Of a stretch of 64,000 bases of DNA, positions 28,851-38,517 are shown piece by piece (position 1 is the stretch's first letter; every line of letters starts with the position of its first letter). Position numbers and translations under genes: made by a program. The notes beneath the pieces were generated by a model. That model saw only the letters and a list, made by a program, of their open reading frames with translations, was not told the origin of the DNA and did no database searches. This DNA comes from Bryopsis sp. KO-2023 (Eukaryota; Chlorophyta; Ulvophyceae; Bryopsidales; Bryopsidaceae). Location: positions 4,737,001 to 4,801,000 of the forward strand of contig BSYQ01000006.1 in the NCBI GenBank assembly GCA_030272585.1, in the 5' to 3' direction.

Positions 28851-31817
28851 ATGAGCGGACACGACGAGCAGCTATACCTGGAATACGGTATCGAAGACAA
28901 TCAGCAAGAGCGCGACGCCCCAGATGGCCCGCCGCTATATCCGCTGATCGTCGCCCAGGAATTACCTGCTGTCGGACTGCCAATACAGGCAGAAATGGAC
29001 CGGCCATTACAGGCATACGGTATCCCCGCACACCCGGACATGGTGGAGGAAGCAGGCGATGAGGAAGCGGACATTGGCCCGGAGTTTGATGAGGAGATGG
29101 AGGAAGAACCAGGAGTCTTCATCAATCAACAAACGCAGCACCTGCAACAGAGCCAAGTAAACGTGCATAACCAGACCCTGCACGTGCACAACGATGGCCT
29201 GCAGGAGCGCGATCTCCATGAATCGCAAGAGCGGTTATACAGCCAATTGTCCGAGGAGGCTGCCCAGCGGACAGCCCAGGTCGCCGAGCACCTTGATAGT
29301 CGGATGGAGGGAGCTTGTTCAAGCATGGCTTCCCAAGTACATGATGTGTTGGACTCTACTCTACAGTCCCGCCATCACCAGATCGAAGGACAGCTCAGTG
29401 AAAGGTTGGATGAGCGGATACAAGATCTGGATGCTGCAGCCAAGGGGAGGCTCAGCCAAATGGAAGCTGGCTTGGCGAATATCCGTGATGTCGCCCAGAA
29501 AGAGGTGGACGAAGCCAAAGAGGCTCAGCGGATATTGGCCGAACAAGTAGCGGACACGGATGAGCAAAGAAGGAAACTCGAAGAAGAGTTTGACCGGCAA
29601 CATGCCGACGCCCTTTGGGGGTTGGATACGGTTCAACAAGAACTGAGAGAGACCCAGGCATTAGTGGATGCGGGTCAGAGTAAACAGTTCAAAGAACTCA
29701 TTCGTGTTAAGCATGATCTTGAAGCGACTAAAGACAGAGCGGAAAGTTTTCAAACACAGCATCATGCGGAAGTAGCCTATTTGTTAAAGGAGGCAGCGGC
29801 TGCGAAAGAAGCGGCGGCTAGATTACAAATGGAAATGGAGGAGTTGAAAAGAAGTCAAAGTCGGTCTTCAAGGAGAAGCAGATCGAGAAGCTCAACAAGG
29901 AGCAGAGAGCCGCGGGAAATGCTACAAGAAATGCTACAAGATCCGGAAACAGCGCAAGAGCTAAAGAAGGTGTTTGAGGATGTAGCGGACACAAAGTTCA
30001 CGTCGAATTTTGAGTTTTGGCGGAAGAAAGATGCTGCAGCAGTTGCCACACAAATGGCATCCGCTGCTCAACAAACACCTCTTGTGGCTGCTATGGCGGG
30101 AGCGGGAACCAGAACGGTGGCACAACCACCAAGCTTGGCCGAAGTACAAGTTCCATTCGGTCAACCGCCCCAAACCTCATCCGGCTTTGCCCCGGATTCG
30201 GTAGGTTTCCCGCCAATACCACCAGTATTCCCGCGGGCAAATAGACCGATTACCCGACCTGCATCACCCCCAGTCATTATTCCTGGAGTGGGGCGAGGCA
30301 GTGCAATCAGCGGACAGGGAAATGTACCTAGGCCGATCGTGAGGCCTAGCGCTGTGTTTGGACAAACACCAAATACAAGACCACCAGCGGTATTACAGCC
30401 AGTACAACCGCCACAGCGTACGCAGGCTTCTCCCGTGGTACAAACTGTTCCGCTGACAACTCCAACAACCACGTCACCCGAGCCACCTAGAACATTACCC
30501 ATGCCACCACCAGTTTCTCAGCCAGTGTTATCACATCCATCAATGATTTCACCACCCGGCTATTATGCCATGGGAGCATCATACATTCGGCCTTCTATCT
30601 TAGGTCACTCCGTGAATGTATACGGAGCTCCATCATCCGGAAACCCCTATGTTGGATGGGGATCCTATCCGCGTATTCCTCAACGCGCAGGCGGAGGAGG
30701 CGGAGGAGGCGGAGGTGGAGATGATGATGGTTCCGGTGATGGAAGTGGCGGAGGCCCATCGGACAGAAGTGGCCGTGGGTCTGCACCTGGACCACATATT
30801 GGTGGAGGAGGAGAAGGACCATCTAGGAACCCAGGAGGCGGTCCTGGAGATGGTGGTGGTGGAGGTGGCGGAGGAGGCGGACCTCCTGGTCCCCCAGGTG
30901 GGGTCCCAGATTTTATGGGCTATGCACGTCCAGAAAATCGTTTGCTTCACATTCCCAATACGGTCAAATTCCCGATGCCGAAACCGTATACTGGCGCTGG
31001 AGATCGCTGGATTCGGGATTGGCAGGCAGAACTCACCAACTTCTGTAAAGTTTATGATTTGGATGAGTCTGTTTGGCTTAAAGTATTCCGCACAAATCTC
31101 TCTGGTTCAGCCGCCACATGGCGGAATATGCAAGAGATGCGGATTCGGGAAGGAGTTCGTCCGATGTTCCAGGACTGGGTACAACTTGTGGAAGAGTTAG
31201 CTATTGCTTTCGAACCAACAAGAATGTCCGATGTTTCACGTAGGAAGCTGCGGAAACTTCAACAAACGGGGACTGTTCGTTCCTACATTAACGCATTTCG
31301 GGATCTCATACTCAGAATTCCGAATATGACGGAGGAGGAGCAGTACTTGACGTTTGTTGACGGATTACGGCCCCAGATCCGACATCAAGTTGTTACAATG
31401 GTGACAGAAGGAGTGGAAGCGGCGATAGTCACTGCCGAAAGAATCGATTCGTTGGGTAGCCAATCTCAAAACAACCGCGGACGTGGTCGCGGACGAGGGC
31501 GATGGAACTGGAATTGGAAAAACAAGCCCAAAGCTGATCAGAACCAGCAAATGCAAGGTCAGCAACCGCAACCACCACCTCCACCCCAAGATCAAAATCA
31601 GCAAATGGGAGGAGGCAACAGAGGTGGAGGCGGCCGTGGCCGCGGAAGAGGCGGAAGACGAGGTGGCGGACGAAATCGAGGTGGTGGCGGAAGGCAGCAA
31701 CAAGGCGGAGCTAGAGGCGGAGGCGCATGTTACATCTGCGGTGAAGTGGGTCATGGCTTTGGAAAATGTCCTAAAGGCCCAACTTTTCAAAAATGGCTAA
31801 AAGATCACGCCGCATAG
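28851..31817 (+). CDS. gag: Gag of element C (988 aa)
   Basis: Particle protein of the retrotransposon. The ATG at 28851 sits in a good context (CACCATGAG). Order: acidic N-terminus (to ~90), long coiled coil (~120-330), an Arg/Ser dipeptide block (about 333-353, RSQSRSSRRSRSRSS) like those of splicing factors, a Pro-rich part, Gly runs (~613-700), Gag core (WIRDWQAELTNFCKVYDLDE, ~720), RG-rich tail (~875-950) and a CCHC knuckle CYICGEVGHGFGKC (~960-973). The core and knuckle are standard for Ty3/Gypsy. The SR block and the ~600-residue N-terminal extension are not. It overlaps pol by 25 bases. Confidence 0.95.
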   Translation: MSGHDEQLYLEYGIEDNQQERDAPDGPPLYPLIVAQELPAVGLPIQAEMDRPLQAYGIPAHPDMVEEAGDEEADIGPEFDEEMEEEPGVFINQQTQHLQQSQVNVHNQTLHVHNDGLQERDLHESQERLYSQLSEEAAQRTAQVAEHLDSRMEGACSSMASQVHDVLDSTLQSRHHQIEGQLSERLDERIQDLDAAAKGRLSQMEAGLANIRDVAQKEVDEAKEAQRILAEQVADTDEQRRKLEEEFDRQHADALWGLDTVQQELRETQALVDAGQSKQFKELIRVKHDLEATKDRAESFQTQHHAEVAYLLKEAAAAKEAAARLQMEMEELKRSQSRSSRRSRSRSSTRSREPREMLQEMLQDPETAQELKKVFEDVADTKFTSNFEFWRKKDAAAVATQMASAAQQTPLVAAMAGAGTRTVAQPPSLAEVQVPFGQPPQTSSGFAPDSVGFPPIPPVFPRANRPITRPASPPVIIPGVGRGSAISGQGNVPRPIVRPSAVFGQTPNTRPPAVLQPVQPPQRTQASPVVQTVPLTTPTTTSPEPPRTLPMPPPVSQPVLSHPSMISPPGYYAMGASYIRPSILGHSVNVYGAPSSGNPYVGWGSYPRIPQRAGGGGGGGGGGDDDGSGDGSGGGPSDRSGRGSAPGPHIGGGGEGPSRNPGGGPGDGGGGGGGGGGPPGPPGGVPDFMGYARPENRLLHIPNTVKFPMPKPYTGAGDRWIRDWQAELTNFCKVYDLDESVWLKVFRTNLSGSAATWRNMQEMRIREGVRPMFQDWVQLVEELAIAFEPTRMSDVSRRKLRKLQQTGTVRSYINAFRDLILRIPNMTEEEQYLTFVDGLRPQIRHQVVTMVTEGVEAAIVTAERIDSLGSQSQNNRGRGRGRGRWNWNWKNKPKADQNQQMQGQQPQPPPPPQDQNQQMGGGNRGGGGRGRGRGGRRGGGRNRGGGGRQQQGGARGGGACYICGEVGHGFGKCPKGPTFQKWLKDHAA

Positions 31818-34800
31818 AGGAGACTTCACTCCATGCGGCCAGAAGAAAAAGAGCCAGACGCCGAAGATATAGACATCGCAGACGTCAGAAGCTCCGGGAG
31901 TCACGAGCAAGAGAACGAGAGGGGAATAAAAAGACCGAGAAAGAGTCAAAAAGAAATCCCGCCCAGAGGGCTGAAAATCCGCTGATGAGTACAAAACTTG
32001 GTGACAAAGAGCGGATGGATGATTCAAGTACGGTCATCCTAAGCACTTCCGGCAGAGAGTTGGCGGAAAGTGTTGGTTCAGTACATGAAGACTCTGGAAG
32101 TTCCTCCGGAGATAGCAACCTGGAATCTGTCCCGCCTTGTGGAGAGAAACAGGCTTCGGAAGGAAGTGTAAAAAGTTTAGACCGGACCAGCCCAAGGGTT
32201 CCGTCTGACGCCGATGCAAGGGAGGCATCGGACAGAAAGAAACAACCAGGGGTTGAAGGTGGGGATTACCTTCAAGACAGTTTTAACCCGCTGGTAAATA
32301 ATCACCACCTTAAGTTCATGGGATATGAGCTTAAGGGGCGGATAGGGGGAGTTTCAATCTCCGCTTATTTGGACTGTGGAGCTACGGAAAATTATGTAGC
32401 GCAGAAACTTGTGGATCGTTTGGGGTTAGAGTTCTCCTCGTGTAATAAGACCGTTTCATTAGCCAACGGGTCTGTTTGCAATGTGGACAAACGATGCGGA
32501 AACATCAACATGCAGTTGGGCGGATACAAAACCCAGTTTTCTGCGGATGTTTTTCCTCATCTCACATATGACATCGTGTTAGGGTTACCGTGGCTCATCG
32601 CCAATAACCCGTCCATAGACTTTGCACAGGGAACTATCAACATTCGCCAAGGTCAAGGTTGGATAACAGTACCGGTAAAGGAAAGACCGACTGATTATCT
32701 TCAACTTGCGAATGAAACCACACCTCTCATCACCCACAAGAAGATATTCCGCTACATCAAGAAGCAAACTGAAGCCACAGATAGTTTGGCTTACTTGGTG
32801 GTGGTGCGTGAATCTGACCCCACGGATAGCAATCACTTGATGCAATATCCGTATGAGGGGGTAACCGTTGATAGCCTTCAAACTTCAGCGGGCACCAACA
32901 CACCACAAGAGACGGAGGTACCGAAGTTGCTGCATGATCAGATGCACCCGGATATCCGCTCTGTGGTGGAGGAATATAGCCACATTTTTCCAAAAGATCT
33001 CCCGCCTGGCATACCTCCCGTCCGCAAGGGTCATGAATTTAAGATCGACCTTGAGGATGAGAGTATGAGCCCAATCCACCGTCCCCTGTACAAACTTTCT
33101 CCGGCTGAATTGGATGAAGTTCGGACACAAGTGGATTATCTCCTCGAGCAACGGAAGATTAGGCCGTCAGAGAGTCCCTGGGGAGCTCCCATACTCTTTG
33201 TCCCTAAGAAAGACGGCGGACTGCGGATGTGTGTTGATTACAGATGGATCAACCACTACACCATTAAAAACCGCTATCCACTTCCGCTCCCCGAAGAGTT
33301 AATGGACCGGCTCGCGAAAGCAAAGATCTACACCAAGATCGACCTCCGCTCGGGCTACTGGCAATTTCCAGTCCGGCCAAAGGATACCCCAAAAACTGCA
33401 TTCCGCACACGATACGGGCATTTCGAGTTCCTCGTTTGTCCCTTCGGAATGTCCAACTGTCCGGCCCAGTTTCAGACTATGGTGCAGGATTTGTTGGGGG
33501 AGTTTTTGGACCACTTTGTGGTTGTTTTCATTGACGACATTCTGGTGTTTTCCAATTCAGTGGAAGAACATGTCGATCATTTGAAACAGGTATTCGAGCG
33601 GTTACACAAACACAAGCTCTACGCGAAAGCGAGCAAGTGTGAAGTGGGGGTCAGCGAGACCGATTATCTGGGATATCATTTGTCAGGAAAAGGCCTGCAA
33701 CCAATGAGTGATAAAGTGCGGGCTATTCAAGAATGGAAGGAGTTGAGCTCAGTTGGGGATGTGCGAAGTTTTCTGGGCATGGTATCTTACTATCGTAAGT
33801 TTATACCAGAGTTTGCGCGGATTGCAGGACCCTTACATGATCTGATCAAAAAGAATCATGTGTGGACATGGGGGCCTATTCAGCGCGAAGCCTTCAGCAA
33901 ACTCAAGCAAAAGATCACCCGCACCCCCATACTTCTCCTACCCGATCCGCTTCTTAGGTACACCGTAATAACGGACGCATCAGGAACTGCATATGGAGCA
34001 GTTCTGTGTCAGGACCATGGAAAGGGGCTACAGCCAATAGCCTACCTTTCAAGACGATTAAAACCAGCTGAGACACGATATTCCGCATATGAGCGGGAGC
34101 TGGGGGCTGTAGCATATGCGCTCAGCCAATGGCGGCATTACCTCGAAGGAGCGCCTGGGGAGGTTACGGTTCTGACAGACCATCAGCCGATAACCCACTT
34201 CATGACCCAAGCTAAAATGTCGCGGACACAATCCCGATGGTACACGTCAGGGTATTTTGATTCCATAGATCCAAAAATCGTCTATGTGCCTGGTAAAGCC
34301 AATGTACTGGCGGATGCGTTATCCCGAAGCCTTCCTGATTCACAGGATCAACTTCATGCTTTGTCCGCCTGGGTGGTGGATGAAGCGGATGCATGGAAGA
34401 CCGCTATTGCAGCAGATCAAAAACTGCAAGCGGAAGTCGCGAAAATCCAAGAGGGTAAACCCACGAAACTTTCGTTCGAGGATGGCTGGTTGTACTATCA
34501 AGCAACTCCCACCTCAGACAAAGTACTAGTGGTTCCAAATGGATACCGGAAAAAGGTTATGGGGGAGTTCCATGATGTTCCGAGCGCTGGACACGCAGGT
34601 GCCGCCCGGACATCGGATGTGCTACAGCGATACTACTGGTGGAAAGGAGTTGGAAAGGATGTCCAAGCATATGTGCGGACATGTCCTGTCTGTCAGCGGA
34701 CAAAAGCTGATACGACGAAGCAGAAAGGGCTTCTGCATCCACTCCCGATACCGACAACAAAGTGGGAACAGATCACCACTGACCTCGTGACTGATTTACC

Positions 34801-35902
34801 AAAGTCACGTGGGTTCACCGCCATCGCGGTATTTGTTGATCGGTTAACCAAGTACGTTCGCTTCGCACCCTGCACTAAGGAAATAACCGCCCCGGAATAT
34901 GCTAAGTTGTTTGTGGACAAAATATACAAACACTATGGCCTCCCCAAAGTGATAATTTCCGATCGAGACCCCAGATTCACAAGTTCCTTCTGGCGGTCTT
35001 TATTTTCACTTCTGGGAACCCAACTCCGAATGAGCACAGCCTACCACCCACAAACAGATGGGCAGTCAGAGGTTACTATTCGGGTGTTGGAAGACTTTTT
35101 GCGGCCTTATGTGGAGCGGTATCCAGACCGCTGGGTTGATTTCTTGGCGACAGCGGAATTTGCTGCCAACAACTCCCGCAATGTGTCAACCGGCTATGCC
35201 CCAGCACACTTGTTGTATGGGCAGCATATGGGACAAATTACCGTGCAGAAAAAGTTAACGGCGAAAGAAGAGTCCGAAATGGCAACCGAAATGGTGAAAC
35301 GAATGGACGAGCAACTGCAGCAGGCAAAGCAGCAGTATGCAACCGCACAAGAGCGGATGTGTGTCCAAGCGAACAAACGGCGGCGGGAAGTAATCTTCAA
35401 AGAAGGGGATGAAGTTTTGGTGCGGAGTACATTTATTCCGCTGCAATCCTTACAAAAGATCCCACCAAAAATCCGCCGGAGGTTTGTCGGGCCATTCAAA
35501 GTGGACAAAGCGATATCCACAGTCGCTTATCGCCTGCAACTACCACCCCATTGGACTATTCATTCTACCTTCCATGTCTCCAAGCTGAAGGCATACAACC
35601 GCTTGTCAGAAGATGATGAGCGGGAGGTGGAACCTCCCGAAGGGGAGTTGGTGGATGGCGCCATTGAATATGAGGTCGAGCGTATTCTGCGGGATCGAGG
35701 TACACCCAACCGTCGGGAGTACTTGATTCTGTGGAAGGGCTATGATTTGATGGAAGCCACCTGGGAGCCAGAAGCCCACCTGGCCAATGCCAGCGATATC
35801 TTGGCAGAGTATCTCAGAAACCGCACGCGCTTGCCGACCAAAGAAGAAATCCGCTCTAAGCGGGAAGAAAGGCGGACAAGGCGGCGGAAACAACCTCTTT
35901 AG
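31793..35902 (+). CDS. pol: Pol of element C (1369 aa): PR, RT, RNase H, IN, chromodomain
   Basis: In the -1 frame relative to gag. The ATG at 31793 has the strong context AAAAATGGC. A highly basic N-terminus (RRKRARRRRYRHRRR). Protease ~190 with YLDCGATENY. RT FIDDILVFSNSVEEH ~578. RNase H VITDASGTAYG ~725 and VLADALSRS. Integrase zinc finger (FHDVPSAGHAG ... CPVCQ, ~925-964), DDE residues in TTDLVTDLP (~995), SDRDPRF (~1056) and DGQSEVT (~1092), GPF motif, and chromodomain EYLILWKGYDLMEATWEPE (~1305-1335). All catalytic residues that I can check are present and no stop is seen, so the copy may be active. Confidence 0.96.
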   Translation: MAKRSRRIEETSLHAARRKRARRRRYRHRRRQKLRESRAREREGNKKTEKESKRNPAQRAENPLMSTKLGDKERMDDSSTVILSTSGRELAESVGSVHEDSGSSSGDSNLESVPPCGEKQASEGSVKSLDRTSPRVPSDADAREASDRKKQPGVEGGDYLQDSFNPLVNNHHLKFMGYELKGRIGGVSISAYLDCGATENYVAQKLVDRLGLEFSSCNKTVSLANGSVCNVDKRCGNINMQLGGYKTQFSADVFPHLTYDIVLGLPWLIANNPSIDFAQGTINIRQGQGWITVPVKERPTDYLQLANETTPLITHKKIFRYIKKQTEATDSLAYLVVVRESDPTDSNHLMQYPYEGVTVDSLQTSAGTNTPQETEVPKLLHDQMHPDIRSVVEEYSHIFPKDLPPGIPPVRKGHEFKIDLEDESMSPIHRPLYKLSPAELDEVRTQVDYLLEQRKIRPSESPWGAPILFVPKKDGGLRMCVDYRWINHYTIKNRYPLPLPEELMDRLAKAKIYTKIDLRSGYWQFPVRPKDTPKTAFRTRYGHFEFLVCPFGMSNCPAQFQTMVQDLLGEFLDHFVVVFIDDILVFSNSVEEHVDHLKQVFERLHKHKLYAKASKCEVGVSETDYLGYHLSGKGLQPMSDKVRAIQEWKELSSVGDVRSFLGMVSYYRKFIPEFARIAGPLHDLIKKNHVWTWGPIQREAFSKLKQKITRTPILLLPDPLLRYTVITDASGTAYGAVLCQDHGKGLQPIAYLSRRLKPAETRYSAYERELGAVAYALSQWRHYLEGAPGEVTVLTDHQPITHFMTQAKMSRTQSRWYTSGYFDSIDPKIVYVPGKANVLADALSRSLPDSQDQLHALSAWVVDEADAWKTAIAADQKLQAEVAKIQEGKPTKLSFEDGWLYYQATPTSDKVLVVPNGYRKKVMGEFHDVPSAGHAGAARTSDVLQRYYWWKGVGKDVQAYVRTCPVCQRTKADTTKQKGLLHPLPIPTTKWEQITTDLVTDLPKSRGFTAIAVFVDRLTKYVRFAPCTKEITAPEYAKLFVDKIYKHYGLPKVIISDRDPRFTSSFWRSLFSLLGTQLRMSTAYHPQTDGQSEVTIRVLEDFLRPYVERYPDRWVDFLATAEFAANNSRNVSTGYAPAHLLYGQHMGQITVQKKLTAKEESEMATEMVKRMDEQLQQAKQQYATAQERMCVQANKRRREVIFKEGDEVLVRSTFIPLQSLQKIPPKIRRRFVGPFKVDKAISTVAYRLQLPPHWTIHSTFHVSKLKAYNRLSEDDEREVEPPEGELVDGAIEYEVERILRDRGTPNRREYLILWKGYDLMEATWEPEAHLANASDILAEYLRNRTRLPTKEEIRSKREERRTRRRKQPL

Positions 35903-36223
35903 ATGATACAGGTTGATATGGGGAAGGGAACGATGGTTGATGTGTTGGTATCAGTTCACCCATAATCAAATACATCTAAGAGCGAGCTACAGGGAGCTGA
36001 GTCAAGATAGCGAGGGTAATATCAAAGCGGGCTAGAACCTTGGATGAGACGACACTCAATAGAGGAAGTCTTCCATCAATGACAAGTGAGTGACTCTATC
36101 ACTTGTATAAACTAGCTAGGCTGCAACCCTCCAGCCCTATTTCGTCAAAAGTTTACGCCGAGCGCACTGAACCTTCAGAAGCAACCGCCACCAGAGCAAC
36201 ACATTCAAAGCATTTGCATAAAA
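35903..36223. other. Spacer between pol and ORF3 of element C
   Basis: 321 bases without an ORF of note. A start of a separate ORF3 transcript could lie here. I see no clear TATA box. Confidence 0.5.
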
Positions 36224-38107
36224 ATGTCTGGAACATCCGAGCATTTGGAGCGACTCCGTCAGCAGAGGGATGAGTGGAAAGCAAAGGCAGAGGCCTTGGA
36301 AACGGAGCTCGCGGAAGCCTTAGAATCTGGAACTGAGGCGGTGGAATCACATGCAAATGTGGCGGCGGATTACGAAAAGTTACACAAGAAGCTTCAGGAG
36401 GGTGTGACAAAAAGAGATGAGCAGGAGGCGGAAATCTGTGAGCTGGCGGCGGAACTCCGGGAAGCAAAAGAGGAAAGGGCGGCGGAAAAAACTAAGCTGG
36501 AGGCGGATTGGACCAACCGATACCGGGCTCTTCAACAGCAGTTGAGTGACGCTCAAGTGAAAGCCCGCGGTGCGGAAGCGGAACTCAAGACCATCAAACG
36601 AGAGTTATCCGCGCTAGAGGAAGAAAATTCCGCAAAGGATCAAGTAATTTCCGCGCGGGATCAAGAAATTTCCGCGAAATCCAAGGAAATTACCCAGCTG
36701 ACCACCGACCTAACCCTCTCCCGGAAAGCAGCCACGAAAGCTCAGGCGGATACCGAATGGTATCATAAAGAAAACAAGCAGCTCATCAGCGAGGCGGAGA
36801 AACGCTATCGGAACCTCGTCACGGTCCAAAAAGAGCTGGCGGCCACAAAAGCAGCTCTCGCCAAGGCGGAGAAGGGAGACGATTTCTGCAGCAGCACGAC
36901 CGCCCGTGTGCTGATGTCAGAACTCGTCGCGTCCAAAGTTGAGGTCAACCGGCTTCGGGCCAACCTCATGGACATCCCGCAGTCACTCGCGAGTTTTTCA
37001 CACGGACTCGTGGGAGTACGGCTGGATACCGCGAAGGCGCAGGCGCAGTTGGTGCGAGACGGCCGGATAAAAGATCAGGTCGATATGCATAAGGTCAAGG
37101 AGATCACCATCACGAACGTGGACCTTACGAAGGCGCACAATTTGGACCAAGTGAACGACTGGTTGAGCCGGATAGACGGGGCAGCGGAAAATATCTCACA
37201 GCAGTTGGCGAAACCACCCCAGAGTTCCCTTGACGATGACGACAACGAAGACGTCATAGCGGAAGAGCCGACAGGTTCAAAACCACCGCTGAGCGCGGAG
37301 GACGCACAAACAAAAGCACTCGTCAAAGCAGCAATGCTCAAAGCACTTGCGGAGAAAAAGAAAGCAGCCGCGGAGAAAAAGGCGGACGCGGAAAAACAAC
37401 AGGCGGACGCGGAGAAAACACATGCGGAGAAAAAGGCGGCTGCGGAAAAACAAAAGGCGGACGCGGAGAAAACACATGCGGACGCGGGAAAACAAAAGAA
37501 GGCGGACGCGGAGAAAACGACAACCGCTGAAACCAAGAAAGGGGAGCCGTCGACTCAGGCGGATGCGGAAAAAGTGAAGGAAGCGGAAAAAAAGGGCGCG
37601 GAGAAAAAGGGCGCGGAGAAAAGCACCAAGCGGGGGAAGAAACGCACACGCGCGAAGGACGCGAAAGAGTTGCGTGCAGCGCTCAAGAAGATCAAAGGCA
37701 CGCACGATCCAGCACTCGCGGGAACGAAGTGCTATTACTGCGCGGGAACGCAACATGGTGTCGGGGTAAAAACCAGTTGTGGGGCACACTACGTTTGCCC
37801 TACACACTGGCCCCATCATCATGTAATGGATCGGGTCATCAATCGGTGGCTCGCGGATAAAACTATCCGGCCGCTCGATATGACCGCGGAGCATCTTCGC
37901 CTCGGGAAACGTGCAGAGGATTTTCTTCCGCTCCCATCGCTTCCATCCCCGGATACCACTGATCAGCTCACCTTACCATGTCAGGTGTGTCGGGTCAAAT
38001 CCGCAGCCTTCCCTTCAAAAACCGGTGTCAAGGAGCTTGGATCCCGGCTGACATACATCCTACGAACGATGTGGGATCTCGAGGGCTTGGACTCGGAGAC
38101 AGAGTGA
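36224..38107 (+). CDS. ORF3 of element C: coiled-coil protein with Cys/His cluster (627 aa)
   Basis: An extra gene after pol, not part of the usual chromovirus set. Residues ~1-230 are a coiled coil (LERLRQQRDEWKAKAEALE...). A middle globular part (~220-330) follows, then a Lys/Ala/Glu repeat made of ADAEK-type units (~370-470), and a basic patch (KRGKKRTRAKDAKEL). At ~505 comes C-x2-C, 12 residues, then CGAHYVCPTHW; about 80 residues on, PCQVC; then a final helix. The cluster C-x2-C-x(12-14)-C-x2-H-x2-C-x2-H-W is kept in ORF3 of the diverged element B, so it is under selection and probably binds zinc. No membrane segment or signal peptide, so it is not an envelope protein. I recognise no family. 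Confidence 0.88.
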   Translation: MSGTSEHLERLRQQRDEWKAKAEALETELAEALESGTEAVESHANVAADYEKLHKKLQEGVTKRDEQEAEICELAAELREAKEERAAEKTKLEADWTNRYRALQQQLSDAQVKARGAEAELKTIKRELSALEEENSAKDQVISARDQEISAKSKEITQLTTDLTLSRKAATKAQADTEWYHKENKQLISEAEKRYRNLVTVQKELAATKAALAKAEKGDDFCSSTTARVLMSELVASKVEVNRLRANLMDIPQSLASFSHGLVGVRLDTAKAQAQLVRDGRIKDQVDMHKVKEITITNVDLTKAHNLDQVNDWLSRIDGAAENISQQLAKPPQSSLDDDDNEDVIAEEPTGSKPPLSAEDAQTKALVKAAMLKALAEKKKAAAEKKADAEKQQADAEKTHAEKKAAAEKQKADAEKTHADAGKQKKADAEKTTTAETKKGEPSTQADAEKVKEAEKKGAEKKGAEKSTKRGKKRTRAKDAKELRAALKKIKGTHDPALAGTKCYYCAGTQHGVGVKTSCGAHYVCPTHWPHHHVMDRVINRWLADKTIRPLDMTAEHLRLGKRAEDFLPLPSLPSPDTTDQLTLPCQVCRVKSAAFPSKTGVKELGSRLTYILRTMWDLEGLDSETE

Positions 38108-38258
38108 GCGAGAGCGGAGCCAGAGCCAGAGAGTCAGAGCCGGACAGAGACAGTTTTTCCTTGGGGGTTTTCTTTTCTTTTCTTTTCTTTTATTTTTCTT
38201 TCTTTTTGGGTTCTTCTACGGGTGTGGACACCCTTTGGGGGGGGGGGGGGGGAGTAGT
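38108..38258 (+). promoter_or_regulatory. 3' untranslated part of element C with hairpin and G-run
   Basis: A TTTTC-rich stretch, then the inverted repeat GGGTGTGGACACCC (38220-38233), a run of about 16 G and AGTAGT before the 3' LTR. The G-run is the likely polypurine tract. Confidence 0.7.
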
Positions 38259-38432
38259 TGATACGTTGTCGCACTCATTTTGCAGTACGAGTGTGTAGTA
38301 CGGGTTAGTACGGGTTCTAGGGGGTTAAGTTCAGAGAGAACACCTTGTAAAATTAATTCTCTGGTTTGTAGTGTGTGTGACCCCAGTCTCAGACTCAGCA
38401 ACGACTTCACTAAAACCTACAGGGGCCTAACA
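38259..38432 (+). repeat. 3' LTR of element C
   Basis: 174 bp, the same as the 5' LTR by eye. Target copy CATGG follows at 38433-38437. Confidence 0.95.
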
Positions 38433-38517
38433 CATGGTGCAGCAGCAGCAATCCATGGGAGTCTCAAGTGATGATAAACGAGGTTGCGTTAGATGCAGCA
38501 ACAGCAGCAGCAGCAGC

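Larger units (their letters stand above)
28161..38432 (+). mobile_element. Complete chromovirus element C
   Basis: A 10.3-kb Ty3/Gypsy chromovirus. The 174-bp LTRs (28161-28334 and 38259-38432) look identical by eye, and the perfect target duplication is CATGG (28156-28160 and 38433-38437). PBS, gag, pol and ORF3 are all open, and the hairpin and G-run before the 3' LTR are present. This is what a recent insertion of an autonomous element should look like. A and E are older or damaged copies of the same family. Confidence 0.96.

Noticed and set aside
28382..29062. 226-codon protein upstream of and overlapping gag of C
   Set aside because: The frame is not kept in A because of a length change of a short repeat, and most of it overlaps gag. 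Treated as an upstream ORF without conserved product.
36224..38107. ORF3 as an envelope gene
   Set aside because: Its position fits, but there is no signal peptide, no membrane segment and no fusion-peptide-like stretch.
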